From positions 1-15,187 of the forward strand of contig JAEZRJ010000071.1 of the NCBI GenBank assembly GCA_023412855.1: DNA of 15,187 nucleotides, read 5' to 3'. Positions within the stretch are counted from its first letter, which is position 1. Every line of letters starts with the position of its first letter. A program made the position numbers and the translations under genes. Origin of the DNA: Bacillota bacterium (lineage in GTDB: Bacteria; Bacillota; Clostridia; Lachnospirales; Lachnospiraceae). The notes under the pieces were generated by a model. The model did no database searches. It was given only the letters and a program-made list of their open reading frames with translations, and was not told the DNA's origin. Below, piece by piece: positions 7,692 through 15,187 of this stretch.

Positions 7692-9419
7692 ATGGTTAAC
7701 AGATGTTTTGGCATGATAAAAGAGTGGGGTTTAAATAACCTGTACAAATACAGTATTTACAGAAGGCTGATATGGTGTTTTGTTTATATGTCTGTGTTAC
7801 CTATACTGCTGATCGGCGGTTATAATGCGGTATATTCTTTTTCGAAAAACGAACGGGAAGCGAAAATGTTCCTGCAGGAATCTTCCTCTCAAATTGCCAA
7901 CAACATCTCTTATTACATGTTTTCTCATATGAATCTGCTGGAAGAGGTCGCAATGAATCCGGAGATCGTGAATGAACTGATGATTTATCATCAAGTGGAC
8001 TGGAACCAGAAAAGTGATATCGAAAATCATATACGCCTCGTTTTAGGAAGTACGTTTGGCTCCAGCGGTGCAGTGAATGCCTGCGAGATCGTTTCTGTAA
8101 ATCGTTCTTATTTCTATTACCCGTCTCCGGTGTCCAACGGTGATTTCAAGACGAGCAAACTGCTTTCCCAATCAGCGAGGCAGGTACTTATGAAGGTAAG
8201 TCCCAAGGAGGTTCCAAGCGACCAGAACAGCTATGTAATACTGACCAGGAGTATATACAGCAACGAAGGGTGCGTCGGGAATATTGTCGCCGCCTTGGAC
8301 CTATCCTATTTTAATAAAGTATGTTATGAAAACGTGACGAATCTCTTAAATGAGGTAATGATCATCGACGAGAACAATATTGTGATCAGCGCTTCTAACG
8401 AAGAACAGGTAGGTTCCGTCTTTGGCGAAGATAAGATGTTTTCCATATCCGTTTCAGAGCCTATTTCCAATACGAATCTTACCGTCGTTAACCTCATAGA
8501 TATACAGACGCTTCTTAAGTCGGCTTTTATTCAGTTTGGAATTACCGTATTTACAGCCGTTTTATTTGCCGTACTGGCTTTTACATTTGCCATATTGTTT
8601 ACAAGAAGTATTACGGAACCGATTAACCGTTTAATGGAAGAAATGAAGAAACCGAAGGTGGATAAATTTGTAGAGGATGTCGGGAACGATGAATATCATG
8701 CTGTAATAGAAGGCTTTAATAAAATGAGCAGCAATCTCGTGGAGGCCCTGCAAAAGCAATATGAAATCAAGCTGCAGGAGACAAAGCTGAGGGAGCTTCG
8801 CAGAGAAGCGGAGCTTTCTGCGCTGCAGCAGCAGATAAATCCTCATTTTTTATACAATACATTGGAATCCATCTATTGGAACGGGCAATTGGAGGGCGAT
8901 GAGGAAATCAGCGAGATCGTCAATGCACTTGGCAATTACTTGAGGGTCATTATCATAAAAGGCCGGGAATACATTACCATTGAAAATGAGGTCGAAAGCG
9001 TAAACAACTACATTTTTTTACAAAATAAGCGCTTTGAGAATCGGATTGTAAACTATTGGGATGTATCCATATCCATGCGGCATACAAAGATTATAAAACT
9101 GGCGATTCACCCCATCGTAGAGGATGTGATTTCGGCCAATCTGGACGATCTCGAAAGTCAGATTGACATCGGTATATCCATTGCAGGGGAACTTGATACT
9201 ATTCAGGTGACTATGACAGGAAATGCTGTGGAATATTTCTTAAGCCGGCTTGATAAAGGACAGGTGAACATCAGGGGCATTAATAGTGTAGACGAACGGC
9301 TAAGGCTTTACTATGGAGATGCGTTCGGGGTTATTATGGATAAAGAAGCGGAGAAAATCAGGGTAACAATGCCTGTCTATAAGGACAACGGAAGCGAAGG
9401 TAAAAAACAATATGGATAA
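7692..9419 (+). CDS. YesM/LytS-class sensor histidine kinase with degenerate ATPase domain (probable pseudokinase)
   Basis: A 575-residue membrane sensor with TM1 at about 25-49, an extracellular Cache-like region at about 50-279, TM2 at about 280-303, then a HAMP region and coiled coil. The His_kinase domain has LQQQINPHFLYN with phospho-acceptor His385. The C-terminal ATPase region departs from the family. The N-box reads HPIVED (473-478), with Asp478 where Asn is expected. The DNGxG box is replaced by TMTGNAV (about 507-513), and the ATP lid is shortened. The end (GINSVDERLRLYYGDAFG) still aligns, so this is divergence, not a frameshift. It probably cannot bind ATP normally but could be phosphorylated by the intact kinase encoded next. 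The frame is open from a GTG at 7653 that overlaps the preceding stop. The ATG at 7692 is preferred because GGGAG (7682-7686) lies 5 bases upstream and the distance to TM1 is more usual. Confidence 0.87.
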   Translation: MVNRCFGMIKEWGLNNLYKYSIYRRLIWCFVYMSVLPILLIGGYNAVYSFSKNEREAKMFLQESSSQIANNISYYMFSHMNLLEEVAMNPEIVNELMIYHQVDWNQKSDIENHIRLVLGSTFGSSGAVNACEIVSVNRSYFYYPSPVSNGDFKTSKLLSQSARQVLMKVSPKEVPSDQNSYVILTRSIYSNEGCVGNIVAALDLSYFNKVCYENVTNLLNEVMIIDENNIVISASNEEQVGSVFGEDKMFSISVSEPISNTNLTVVNLIDIQTLLKSAFIQFGITVFTAVLFAVLAFTFAILFTRSITEPINRLMEEMKKPKVDKFVEDVGNDEYHAVIEGFNKMSSNLVEALQKQYEIKLQETKLRELRREAELSALQQQINPHFLYNTLESIYWNGQLEGDEEISEIVNALGNYLRVIIIKGREYITIENEVESVNNYIFLQNKRFENRIVNYWDVSISMRHTKIIKLAIHPIVEDVISANLDDLESQIDIGISIAGELDTIQVTMTGNAVEYFLSRLDKGQVNIRGINSVDERLRLYYGDAFGVIMDKEAEKIRVTMPVYKDNGSEGKKQYG

Positions 9420-11088
9420 GTTTGTAGGATATCTCAGAAAAATTTCGATACGCAGACGTCTTCTTTATGCCTTTATTATATTATGCGTTATTCCAATTTC
9501 AATCATGATCATTATTAGCGGGGTTATCGAATTTCTCTATTATAACGATAACATTAGGCGTAATTATGATAATTTCACTTATGAATCCGATATCAGGGTC
9601 AATGATATGTTCGACCAGTTAGAGTTAAAGTTTAAATACTTGAAAGAGAACAACGATATCTTAACAGATATATATCTGTACGCAATCTCTCCTATATACC
9701 AGACCGAAGAGGTAACCAACCGGATCGAAAATACGATAGCGAGTATTGTTTCCAATCAGGAGGAAATAAGCTATGCGGCAATCATTCTCGAAGACGGGAC
9801 ATCCTTCTCCTATATGAAAATGTTAGTCGATGCAAAAGAAATCAGTAAAGGACTGGGAGATGGTCCGAGCTGGAGCTATGTGGATTACGGGCAGCAGCCT
9901 GCGCTATGCAGAACGGAAATGGTTGAAGTAGATTATACCAGCGGATTGAAAGCGAGGTATGTGATACTTATTAACTTGAATGCGGTAAAGGAAGTGCTCG
10001 ATAATGCAGCGGGTTCCGCAAAGCAGAAAATCGCAATTACTGACAGCCAGGACAGAGCCGTTGCCGGTTCCCGCTTTGAAAAACCGGAATTATTTTACGA
10101 GGTGACAGTTCCGATTCTGGATACGGGACTTAACATAAATAATACCTTTATCCGAACAAAATATGACCTTCGCGGGTTAATAACGGTAACTGTGATATTC
10201 CTGCTCGTAGTGGCCGGCACCGGAAGTGCCTCTTATCTGGTACATGAAAGCATTAAGATTCCGTTGAACCGGCTGCTTGGCCGGATGGAACGGATTGAAG
10301 AAGGAGATATCTTTATTGAGCCGGAGGAAGAAGCAGATATAAATTCTCAGGATGAAAATGAGATTTTAAACAGAGTATTTACTTCCATGCTCAACAAGTT
10401 AAACGAAGTATTGGAGGAAACCTATACTACAAATATAAATGAGACCCAGCTCAGGACAAGAATCAAGGAGCTGGAACTGGTAGCCTTACAGCAGCGGATC
10501 AATCCTCATTTTCTGTATAATCTTCTGGATAATATATTTTGGATCGCACAGATGAATAACTATGAAGAGATTGGGGAGATGGTATCGGCTCTCGGCGAAT
10601 TCTTCAAAACGAGCGTATCGGAAAAAGGAGCTTTTGTATCCATCAATACGGAGATTGAAAATGTTAAAAGCTATGTATGCCTGCAAAAGATCATGCATAA
10701 GAATCAGTTCGATGTCATATGGAACATAGATCCGGGAATCATCCATTATAAAACGGTAAAGCTCATTCTTCAGCCCATCATTGAGAATTGTATTTCTCAT
10801 GGATTTGAAGGAATAGAAGGAGGCGGAATCATTCATATTACAGGTAAGAAAGAAGCGGATACGATTGTCTTCGAGATACAGGATAATGGAAGAGGCATGG
10901 AGAAGGATGTTTGTGACGGCATAAAGCTGACAATGAATGATTCGATTCTTGGAGTAGGGGATAGCATCGGTATGAGAAACGTGAATCAAAGGATTAAGAT
11001 ATACTTTGGCGAACCTTATGGCATAAATATTAAATCGAAAATAAAGGAAGGTACAACAGTAAGTCTGTGTATCCCGGTTAAGGAGTGA
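9412..11088 (+). CDS. YesM/LytS-class sensor histidine kinase (intact)
   Basis: A 558-residue membrane kinase encoded with an 8-base overlap on the preceding kinase gene (ATGGATAA). TM1 is at about 17-42, the extracellular sensor region at 43-254 and TM2 at about 255-275. A HAMP region and coiled coil follow, then His_kinase with LQQRINPHFLYN (phospho-acceptor His366). The ATPase domain is complete: N-box LQPIIENCISHGF with Asn459, D-box DNGRGM (491-496), G-box SIGMRNVNQRI (518-528) and a final EGTTVSLCIPV. It should autophosphorylate or phosphorylate its partner in response to an outside signal and pass phosphate to the response regulator encoded 3 bases downstream. Extracellular sequence is not similar enough to the first kinase to suggest a recent duplication, although both share domain order. 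The Shine-Dalgarno is GAAGG (9396-9400), 11 bases upstream, inside the previous gene. Confidence 0.93.
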   Translation: MDKFVGYLRKISIRRRLLYAFIILCVIPISIMIIISGVIEFLYYNDNIRRNYDNFTYESDIRVNDMFDQLELKFKYLKENNDILTDIYLYAISPIYQTEEVTNRIENTIASIVSNQEEISYAAIILEDGTSFSYMKMLVDAKEISKGLGDGPSWSYVDYGQQPALCRTEMVEVDYTSGLKARYVILINLNAVKEVLDNAAGSAKQKIAITDSQDRAVAGSRFEKPELFYEVTVPILDTGLNINNTFIRTKYDLRGLITVTVIFLLVVAGTGSASYLVHESIKIPLNRLLGRMERIEEGDIFIEPEEEADINSQDENEILNRVFTSMLNKLNEVLEETYTTNINETQLRTRIKELELVALQQRINPHFLYNLLDNIFWIAQMNNYEEIGEMVSALGEFFKTSVSEKGAFVSINTEIENVKSYVCLQKIMHKNQFDVIWNIDPGIIHYKTVKLILQPIIENCISHGFEGIEGGGIIHITGKKEADTIVFEIQDNGRGMEKDVCDGIKLTMNDSILGVGDSIGMRNVNQRIKIYFGEPYGINIKSKIKEGTTVSLCIPVKE

Positions 11089-11091
11089 GCT

Positions 11092-12756
11092 ATGTATAGA
11101 TTGATGGTAGTGGAAGATGAGAATATGATACGCAAAGGTATCGTGAACAGTATCCTCTGGAAATCCCTGGGATTTGTAGTCGTGGCGGAAAGTTCGAATG
11201 GAAAGGCGGCTTTGGAACAGCTTGAGAAAGTTCAGGTGGATGTCTTATTGACAGATATTAAGATGCCGGTCATGGGCGGTATGGAGCTGGCCAGAATAGC
11301 GAGGCAGCGGTATCCTGATATCGAAATTATTATTTTGAGCGGATTTGCTGAATTCGAATACGCCCGCCAGGCAATTAATTTCAGAACATTTGATTATTTA
11401 GTGAAGCCTGTCAATAAGCAAAAATTGCTGGATACCTTTACCGCTCTGAAGGAGAACATGGATCGGAAAAGGGAAATTAAGGAGGAAATATATCACAGCA
11501 ATATTTATTTGAATGCGGGATATGAAACTCTCAGGAATGAATTTCTCCAGTCCATGCTGGACGGAGATATTAGCCTTTTTAATGATTTTGAGGAGAAGAC
11601 GGCATCTCTGGAACTGGATTTTACCGGGCATTATTTTGCGGCGGCAACGATAAAATTCGATAGAAAGAGTATCTTTGAAGAATTGGAATCCAATTGGGGC
11701 ACAGACAAGCGGTTGCTTACCTTTGCCTATCGGAACATCATAAATGAGGAATTATGTGATATGGATGATGTTTATTATATCGTGGAGGACTGTGACAGAA
11801 TTAATTTTGTATTCTGCTTCCCGTCAAAAGAAAAGCAGGATGCGTTGATGATTCCCTGCCTGGAAAGCATTAGCGACAGCATTCATAACTGTCTGTTCAA
11901 ACATGTGGCAGTGCCGTATACGATAGGGATCGGTCTAAGCTATCCTTCCATTCACCATATAGCCAAATCCTTCAGCCAGGCCAAAAAATCGATTCAGAAT
12001 AATTTTTATCTTGGAGAATACAGAGTTCAGATTTATCAGGATAATAATGAATCGAAATATGAACAGAACTTTATCCGGTTCTATCCGGAAGAAATGGAGC
12101 ATGCAGCTATCGCCATCAGCAATGGAAATTATGAGGATACGAGAAAATATCTGGTATCCATGTTCCGCACGCTTTCCGAGCAGAATTTACTGCCGGAAAT
12201 CGTAAAAAATTACTGTGTGGCGCTTAAACTAATGGTTCAGTCTAAGATTATGAACAGCAATGGGGCAATGGAAGAAATTATCGGGGATGAGTTTAATGAA
12301 TTTGTAAAAGAAGCTCTGACCGTTAAGGAGCTGTCGGCTTATATTATCAATATTATGGTAACTCTCGCAAAGGCAATTGATGAGACCATCGCCCCGATGG
12401 AAATAAAAGAACAGCAAATACTCATCGATAGGGCAAAAGCGTATATTGCCACATGCCTAAGCGAAAAAATCACCTTGAAAATGATTAGCGAGCATGTTTA
12501 TTTGTCGGAAACTTATTTCAGCTTTTTATTCAAAAAGGTGACTGGAATTACTTATATTGACTATATCCAGAAGCTCCGCATGCAGGAAGCGAAGAGATTA
12601 TTGGTAAACACAAATCATAAGGTCTATAAGATAGCAGAAATGATAGGATACAGCGATTATAAATATTTTTCCGTACAATTTAAGAAGTATGTGGCGCTTA
12701 CACCGAAGGAGTATAGGAATCAGGGAAGGCGGGAAAAGGAGCAGCAGGAAAGGTAA
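11092..12756 (+). CDS. Response regulator, YesN type with AraC-family DNA-binding domain
   Basis: A 554-residue transcription regulator, the cytoplasmic partner of the kinases upstream. The receiver domain (1-about 120) has acidic pocket Glu8/Asp9, phospho-acceptor Asp55 (LLTDIKMP), Ser83 (LSG) and Lys105 (VKP), all intact. A long middle region (about 120-440) has no motif I recognise, as is common in YesN-type proteins. The C-terminal AraC domain (about 445-545) carries two helix-turn-helix units, the first around ITLKMISEHVYLSETYF and the second around KIAEMIGYSDYKYFSVQFKK, ending in LTPKEYR. AAGGAG (11080-11085) overlaps the stop of the kinase gene, implying coupled translation. Likely targets are the transport/catabolism promoter upstream of 220 and possibly the chemoreceptor gene; this is inferred from position. 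No clear terminator follows it. Confidence 0.94.
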   Translation: MYRLMVVEDENMIRKGIVNSILWKSLGFVVVAESSNGKAALEQLEKVQVDVLLTDIKMPVMGGMELARIARQRYPDIEIIILSGFAEFEYARQAINFRTFDYLVKPVNKQKLLDTFTALKENMDRKREIKEEIYHSNIYLNAGYETLRNEFLQSMLDGDISLFNDFEEKTASLELDFTGHYFAAATIKFDRKSIFEELESNWGTDKRLLTFAYRNIINEELCDMDDVYYIVEDCDRINFVFCFPSKEKQDALMIPCLESISDSIHNCLFKHVAVPYTIGIGLSYPSIHHIAKSFSQAKKSIQNNFYLGEYRVQIYQDNNESKYEQNFIRFYPEEMEHAAIAISNGNYEDTRKYLVSMFRTLSEQNLLPEIVKNYCVALKLMVQSKIMNSNGAMEEIIGDEFNEFVKEALTVKELSAYIINIMVTLAKAIDETIAPMEIKEQQILIDRAKAYIATCLSEKITLKMISEHVYLSETYFSFLFKKVTGITYIDYIQKLRMQEAKRLLVNTNHKVYKIAEMIGYSDYKYFSVQFKKYVALTPKEYRNQGRREKEQQER

Positions 12757-12898
12757 GTTTGAAAAGAATGCTTTCGGCTCTGCATTGGGGCTTGAATGAA
12801 TAGACGGGCATATGTGCCTGAGTCTTGCTGAGCAAAACGGGGGTATGCGCGAAAAGACATTAAGAATGTAGTATATTTTTGGGAAAAGCAATATAGAT

Positions 12899-12926
12899 TT
12901 GGCATATTATAGAAGATAATTATGAT
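12899..12926 (+). promoter_or_regulatory. Candidate promoter for the chemoreceptor gene
   Basis: TTGGCA (12899-12904, 5 of 6 to TTGACA) and TATGAT (12921-12926, 5 of 6 to TATAAT) are 16 bases apart, a good housekeeping-type promoter. It sits in the 200-base gap after the response regulator gene. The rest of that gap holds two short stems (CGGGCA 12805-12810 with TGCCTG 12815-12820, and TTGC/GCAA near 12825-12835) without T-runs, so no convincing terminator is seen. No flagellar-sigma type motif was recognised. Confidence 0.6.
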
Positions 12927-12971
12927 CTATACTGTTATCAATATGTATTATGGTTCATGGGGGTAATACGA

Positions 12972-15044
12972 ATGAGAAAATTCCTGAAAAGAATGAGTTT
13001 ACTGCAAAAGTTAATCAGTGTTATAGTAACGGTTGTTTTTGTGCCAATATTAATTATTGGGGTGATGGCCACCGGGATATCGAAAACAGCTCTCGAGGAA
13101 CAATCCAGAAAAGCAAAGGAAGCTCTTGCTTCGCAGACGGCCGATATGATCGATCAGGAGATGGAGCGTATAAACCAAGTATTTTTACAAGTTTCTTTAA
13201 GTACTGCATTTCAGGATGTTGTCAACAATCTGGAGCCGCCGAAGGGGCTCGGCGATAAAGAAAAAGCAGAGTGGAGTATGGAGAGAAGGAAGCTCTTGCA
13301 AGTACTTGATAAAGAGATTCAAAGTATTACCATTACAAATAAGTTTATTAGCAGTTTGTCATTAGTGTATGTTACCGGGGATATGATAGGTCCGGTCTGC
13401 ACTTTGCCGGAAGGAGTTACAGATATTCGTGAGACTGCTGTTTACCGGAAGCTGATAGACAGTACGGATATGATATGGTTAAATGCGGATGAAGTAGATA
13501 CTTATGTGAATAGCGGATATCTCACAGTAGGAAAAGCGGTTAAAAGCTTTTATTATTCGAATACAGAGGCAGTAGGAGCTGCTAAGATTGAATTAAGCTA
13601 CGATGCATTTCAGTCCATGCTATCCAAAATTAAAGTTGGTGAAAATGACAGCTCTTATCTGATTGCTTCTAACGGCAGCAGGATTTCCGCTCTTCCGTAT
13701 AGCGATATGGTACAAGGAGAGGAAGAGTCTGTTTTTATGGAAGTAGAAGAAAGAGCGAAGCTGGTTGAAGCCGACACCTTTACAATGGGGGTAAATGGCG
13801 TCAGCACGATTGTTACCTATAATAAATGCGATAAGTCAGGCTTTATTTACATAATTATGATTCCGGAATCAGAAGTACTTCAGGGGTCGAATGAAATTAA
13901 GAACCTAATTGTGCTGGTGGGTGCAGCTTTTTCTGTATTAGCCGTATTGGGGGGATTGTTCTTTGCACTTAATATGACAAAAGCATTGAAGGGTGTGGAA
14001 AAAACAATGTCTCTTTCGGCGGAAGGCGACTTGACGGTCACAGCCAAAACAAGGCGTACCGATGAGATTGGAAAGGTGGCAAGTTCCTTTAACGCCATGG
14101 TAAAGAGCCTCCGAACGCTTATATCACAAAGCAATGAACTATCGGAGGAAGTAAGTAAAACAGCAGAATCGCTTTCAAAGATATCCGCGGCAACTACTCG
14201 TACTGCGTCGGAAATATCCAGTGCAATTGATGATGTTGCCATGGGTGCGGGGATGCAGAGTGAGGAGATTGACAATAGTGTGCAGGTTTTCGCCAGCTTG
14301 GCGGATGGAATCAGCCATGCGGTAAGCAGTACAAATGCCATGGAATCTGCGGCCAGAAATGTTAAGAATTATACGGTAGAAGGAATTCAGGCAGCACAGT
14401 TACTTGATGGGAAGGCGCTAGAGGTTATTTCTATCACGGAAGGGGTTGCCGAACAGATATCGGGACTTGCCAAAAGTATAACAGTTATTAATGAGTTCAC
14501 AGAGATTCTTAATACAACTTCAGAGCAGACTGAGCTATTATCTTTAAATGCATCCATCGAGGCGGCAAGAGCAGGAGAACATGGAAGAGGATTTACGGTT
14601 GTCGCCGAAGAAATCAGAAAGCTTGCGGAGCAGTCCGGCAGGCAGACAGAAAAGATAGAGAGCCTGACCAAGGAAATACTGTCAAAAACAAAAGCTTCCA
14701 CGGAGTTTATCATGAAAGCGAATACGGTAATCAAAGAGCAGGCAGAATCGTCAAAGGCTTCGGCAGAGTATTTCGATAAAATTGATATGGCAATGAATGA
14801 ACTGCTGCAAGATATGAAAAAGATTATGGAAGTAATTGATAAGATAGATCAAGACAAGGACAGCGTTCTTGGCAGTATCAATCATATTGCGGAGGCTTCT
14901 GAAGCGGCAGCGGCAGCGTCGGAAGAAGTATCTGCCTCCACTCAGGAACAGCTAAGCACTCTGGAAGAGCTTGCGAATATGGCAGTTATGCTAAAGAATT
15001 GCTCTAAAAATCTGGAGGAGAACCTGAAGCGTTTTATAGTATAA
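12972..15044 (+). CDS. Methyl-accepting chemotaxis protein
   Basis: A 690-residue membrane chemoreceptor with TM1 at about 13-36, a large extracellular Cache-type ligand region at about 37-310, TM2 at about 311-334, then HAMP (to about 386) and a long cytoplasmic signalling coiled coil. The hairpin tip that contacts CheA/CheW is well conserved: LLSLNASIEAARAGEHGRGF, then TVVAEEIRKLAEQS. No C-terminal CheR-tether pentapeptide is seen; the protein ends LKRFIV. The frame is open from an ATG at 12957. The ATG at 12972 is preferred because GGGGGT (12959-12964) gives it a Shine-Dalgarno with 7-base spacing, while 12957 has none. Position beside a sugar uptake and sensing cluster suggests it detects the same or a related compound, either directly or through a binding protein. 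The ligand is unknown. Confidence 0.93.
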   Translation: MRKFLKRMSLLQKLISVIVTVVFVPILIIGVMATGISKTALEEQSRKAKEALASQTADMIDQEMERINQVFLQVSLSTAFQDVVNNLEPPKGLGDKEKAEWSMERRKLLQVLDKEIQSITITNKFISSLSLVYVTGDMIGPVCTLPEGVTDIRETAVYRKLIDSTDMIWLNADEVDTYVNSGYLTVGKAVKSFYYSNTEAVGAAKIELSYDAFQSMLSKIKVGENDSSYLIASNGSRISALPYSDMVQGEEESVFMEVEERAKLVEADTFTMGVNGVSTIVTYNKCDKSGFIYIIMIPESEVLQGSNEIKNLIVLVGAAFSVLAVLGGLFFALNMTKALKGVEKTMSLSAEGDLTVTAKTRRTDEIGKVASSFNAMVKSLRTLISQSNELSEEVSKTAESLSKISAATTRTASEISSAIDDVAMGAGMQSEEIDNSVQVFASLADGISHAVSSTNAMESAARNVKNYTVEGIQAAQLLDGKALEVISITEGVAEQISGLAKSITVINEFTEILNTTSEQTELLSLNASIEAARAGEHGRGFTVVAEEIRKLAEQSGRQTEKIESLTKEILSKTKASTEFIMKANTVIKEQAESSKASAEYFDKIDMAMNELLQDMKKIMEVIDKIDQDKDSVLGSINHIAEASEAAAAASEEVSASTQEQLSTLEELANMAVMLKNCSKNLEENLKRFIV

Positions 15045-15077
15045 ACATCTTCATCGTTTTAAAAAGCCATGGAACTT

Positions 15078-15111
15078 AAAAGCACCGATTCTAAAAGAAT
15101 CAGTGCTTTTT
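15078..15111. terminator. Bidirectional Rho-independent terminator
   Basis: AAAAGCAC (15078-15085) pairs with GTGCTTTT (15103-15110), and GATTCT (15087-15092) with AGAATC (15096-15101), with one C/A mismatch between the two stem halves and an AAA loop. A T-run follows on the + strand (15107-15111), and the complementary A-run gives a T-run on the minus strand. It lies between the chemoreceptor stop and the stop of a convergent minus-strand frame, so it probably serves both. Confidence 0.85.
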
Positions 15112-15186
15112 CTATTGCGCAAGCTCTCCTAATATTTTATATAGAGTTTTATAGAGGACTTGTGCTTCTTCCGACTCCAATTTTAT
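15112..15186 (-). CDS. C-terminal fragment of a convergent gene (unidentified, possibly MarR-like)
   Basis: Reading the minus strand from the window edge, one frame is open for 24 codons and ends with TAG (15114-15112): IKLESEEAQVLYKTLYKILG then ELAQ. The stop abuts the shared terminator, and the composition (charged amphipathic helix) looks like a genuine protein C-terminus. The helix ending is reminiscent of small helical regulators such as the MarR family, but 24 residues are too few to assign a function. The other two minus-strand frames were not developed; one has an early stop. The gene is cut by the window edge. Confidence 0.5.
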   Translation of the reverse strand: MKLESEEAQVLYKTLYKILGELAQ

Positions 15187-15187
15187 A

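Noticed and set aside
9100..9400. Possible frameshift explaining the degenerate ATPase domain of the first kinase
   Set aside because: Family-like sequence resumes in the same frame (GINSVDERLRLYYGDAFG), and no other frame supplies the missing N-box or DNGxG motif, so divergence is the better explanation.
10486..10989. Minus-strand open frame of 167 codons inside the second kinase gene
   Set aside because: It is antisense to the conserved His_kinase and ATPase motifs; no family resemblance.
13880..14341. Minus-strand open frame of 153 codons inside the chemoreceptor gene
   Set aside because: It is antisense to the conserved chemoreceptor signalling region, and its Ser/Ala/Leu-rich composition mirrors the coiled-coil codons; no Shine-Dalgarno or motif.

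Overview
The window looks like a chromosomal segment of a Gram-positive, low-to-mid GC anaerobe, most likely a Lachnospiraceae/Clostridium cluster XIVa type Bacillota. The grounds are AGGAGG-type Shine-Dalgarno sites, lipoprotein (lipobox) sugar-binding proteins, YesM/YesN-type two-component genes and a clostridial-style chemoreceptor. This placement is inference from gene style, not from a marker gene.

Layout. (1) Positions 1-219 are non-coding. They hold a long imperfect palindrome (4-85), then a pair of direct repeats and a -10-like box just upstream of the first gene. (2) Positions 220-6385 form a uptake-and-catabolism operon on the + strand: lipoprotein sugar-binding protein, double-domain sugar ABC ATPase (RbsA/MglA/XylG type), membrane permease (RbsC type), NAD-type short-chain polyol dehydrogenase, and an AraB-type ribulokinase. 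It ends at a hairpin terminator (6391-6424). (3) Positions 6447-12756 form a sensing operon with its own extended -10 promoter: a second sugar-binding lipoprotein, two tandem YesM/LytS-class histidine kinases, and a YesN-class response regulator with an AraC DNA-binding domain. (4) Positions 12972-15044 encode a methyl-accepting chemotaxis protein with its own candidate promoter. A terminator at 15078-15111 follows, and it probably also serves a convergent minus-strand gene whose last 24 codons lie at 15112-15186.

How the parts fit. The transporter brings in a sugar or sugar alcohol. The dehydrogenase would oxidise a polyol to a ketose, and the ribulokinase would phosphorylate a ketopentose such as ribulose. 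No araA or araD is present, so pentitol use (ribitol or arabinitol to ribulose to ribulose 5-phosphate) is a reasonable but unproven reading. The second binding protein sits with kinase genes rather than transporter genes, so it is probably a ligand-sensing accessory of the kinases.

The most notable point is that the first kinase keeps its phospho-acceptor histidine but has lost the N-box asparagine and the DNGxG ATP-binding motif, while the second kinase is intact. The pair therefore looks like a pseudokinase/kinase heteromer fed by a dedicated binding protein. The chemoreceptor could direct movement toward the same compound.
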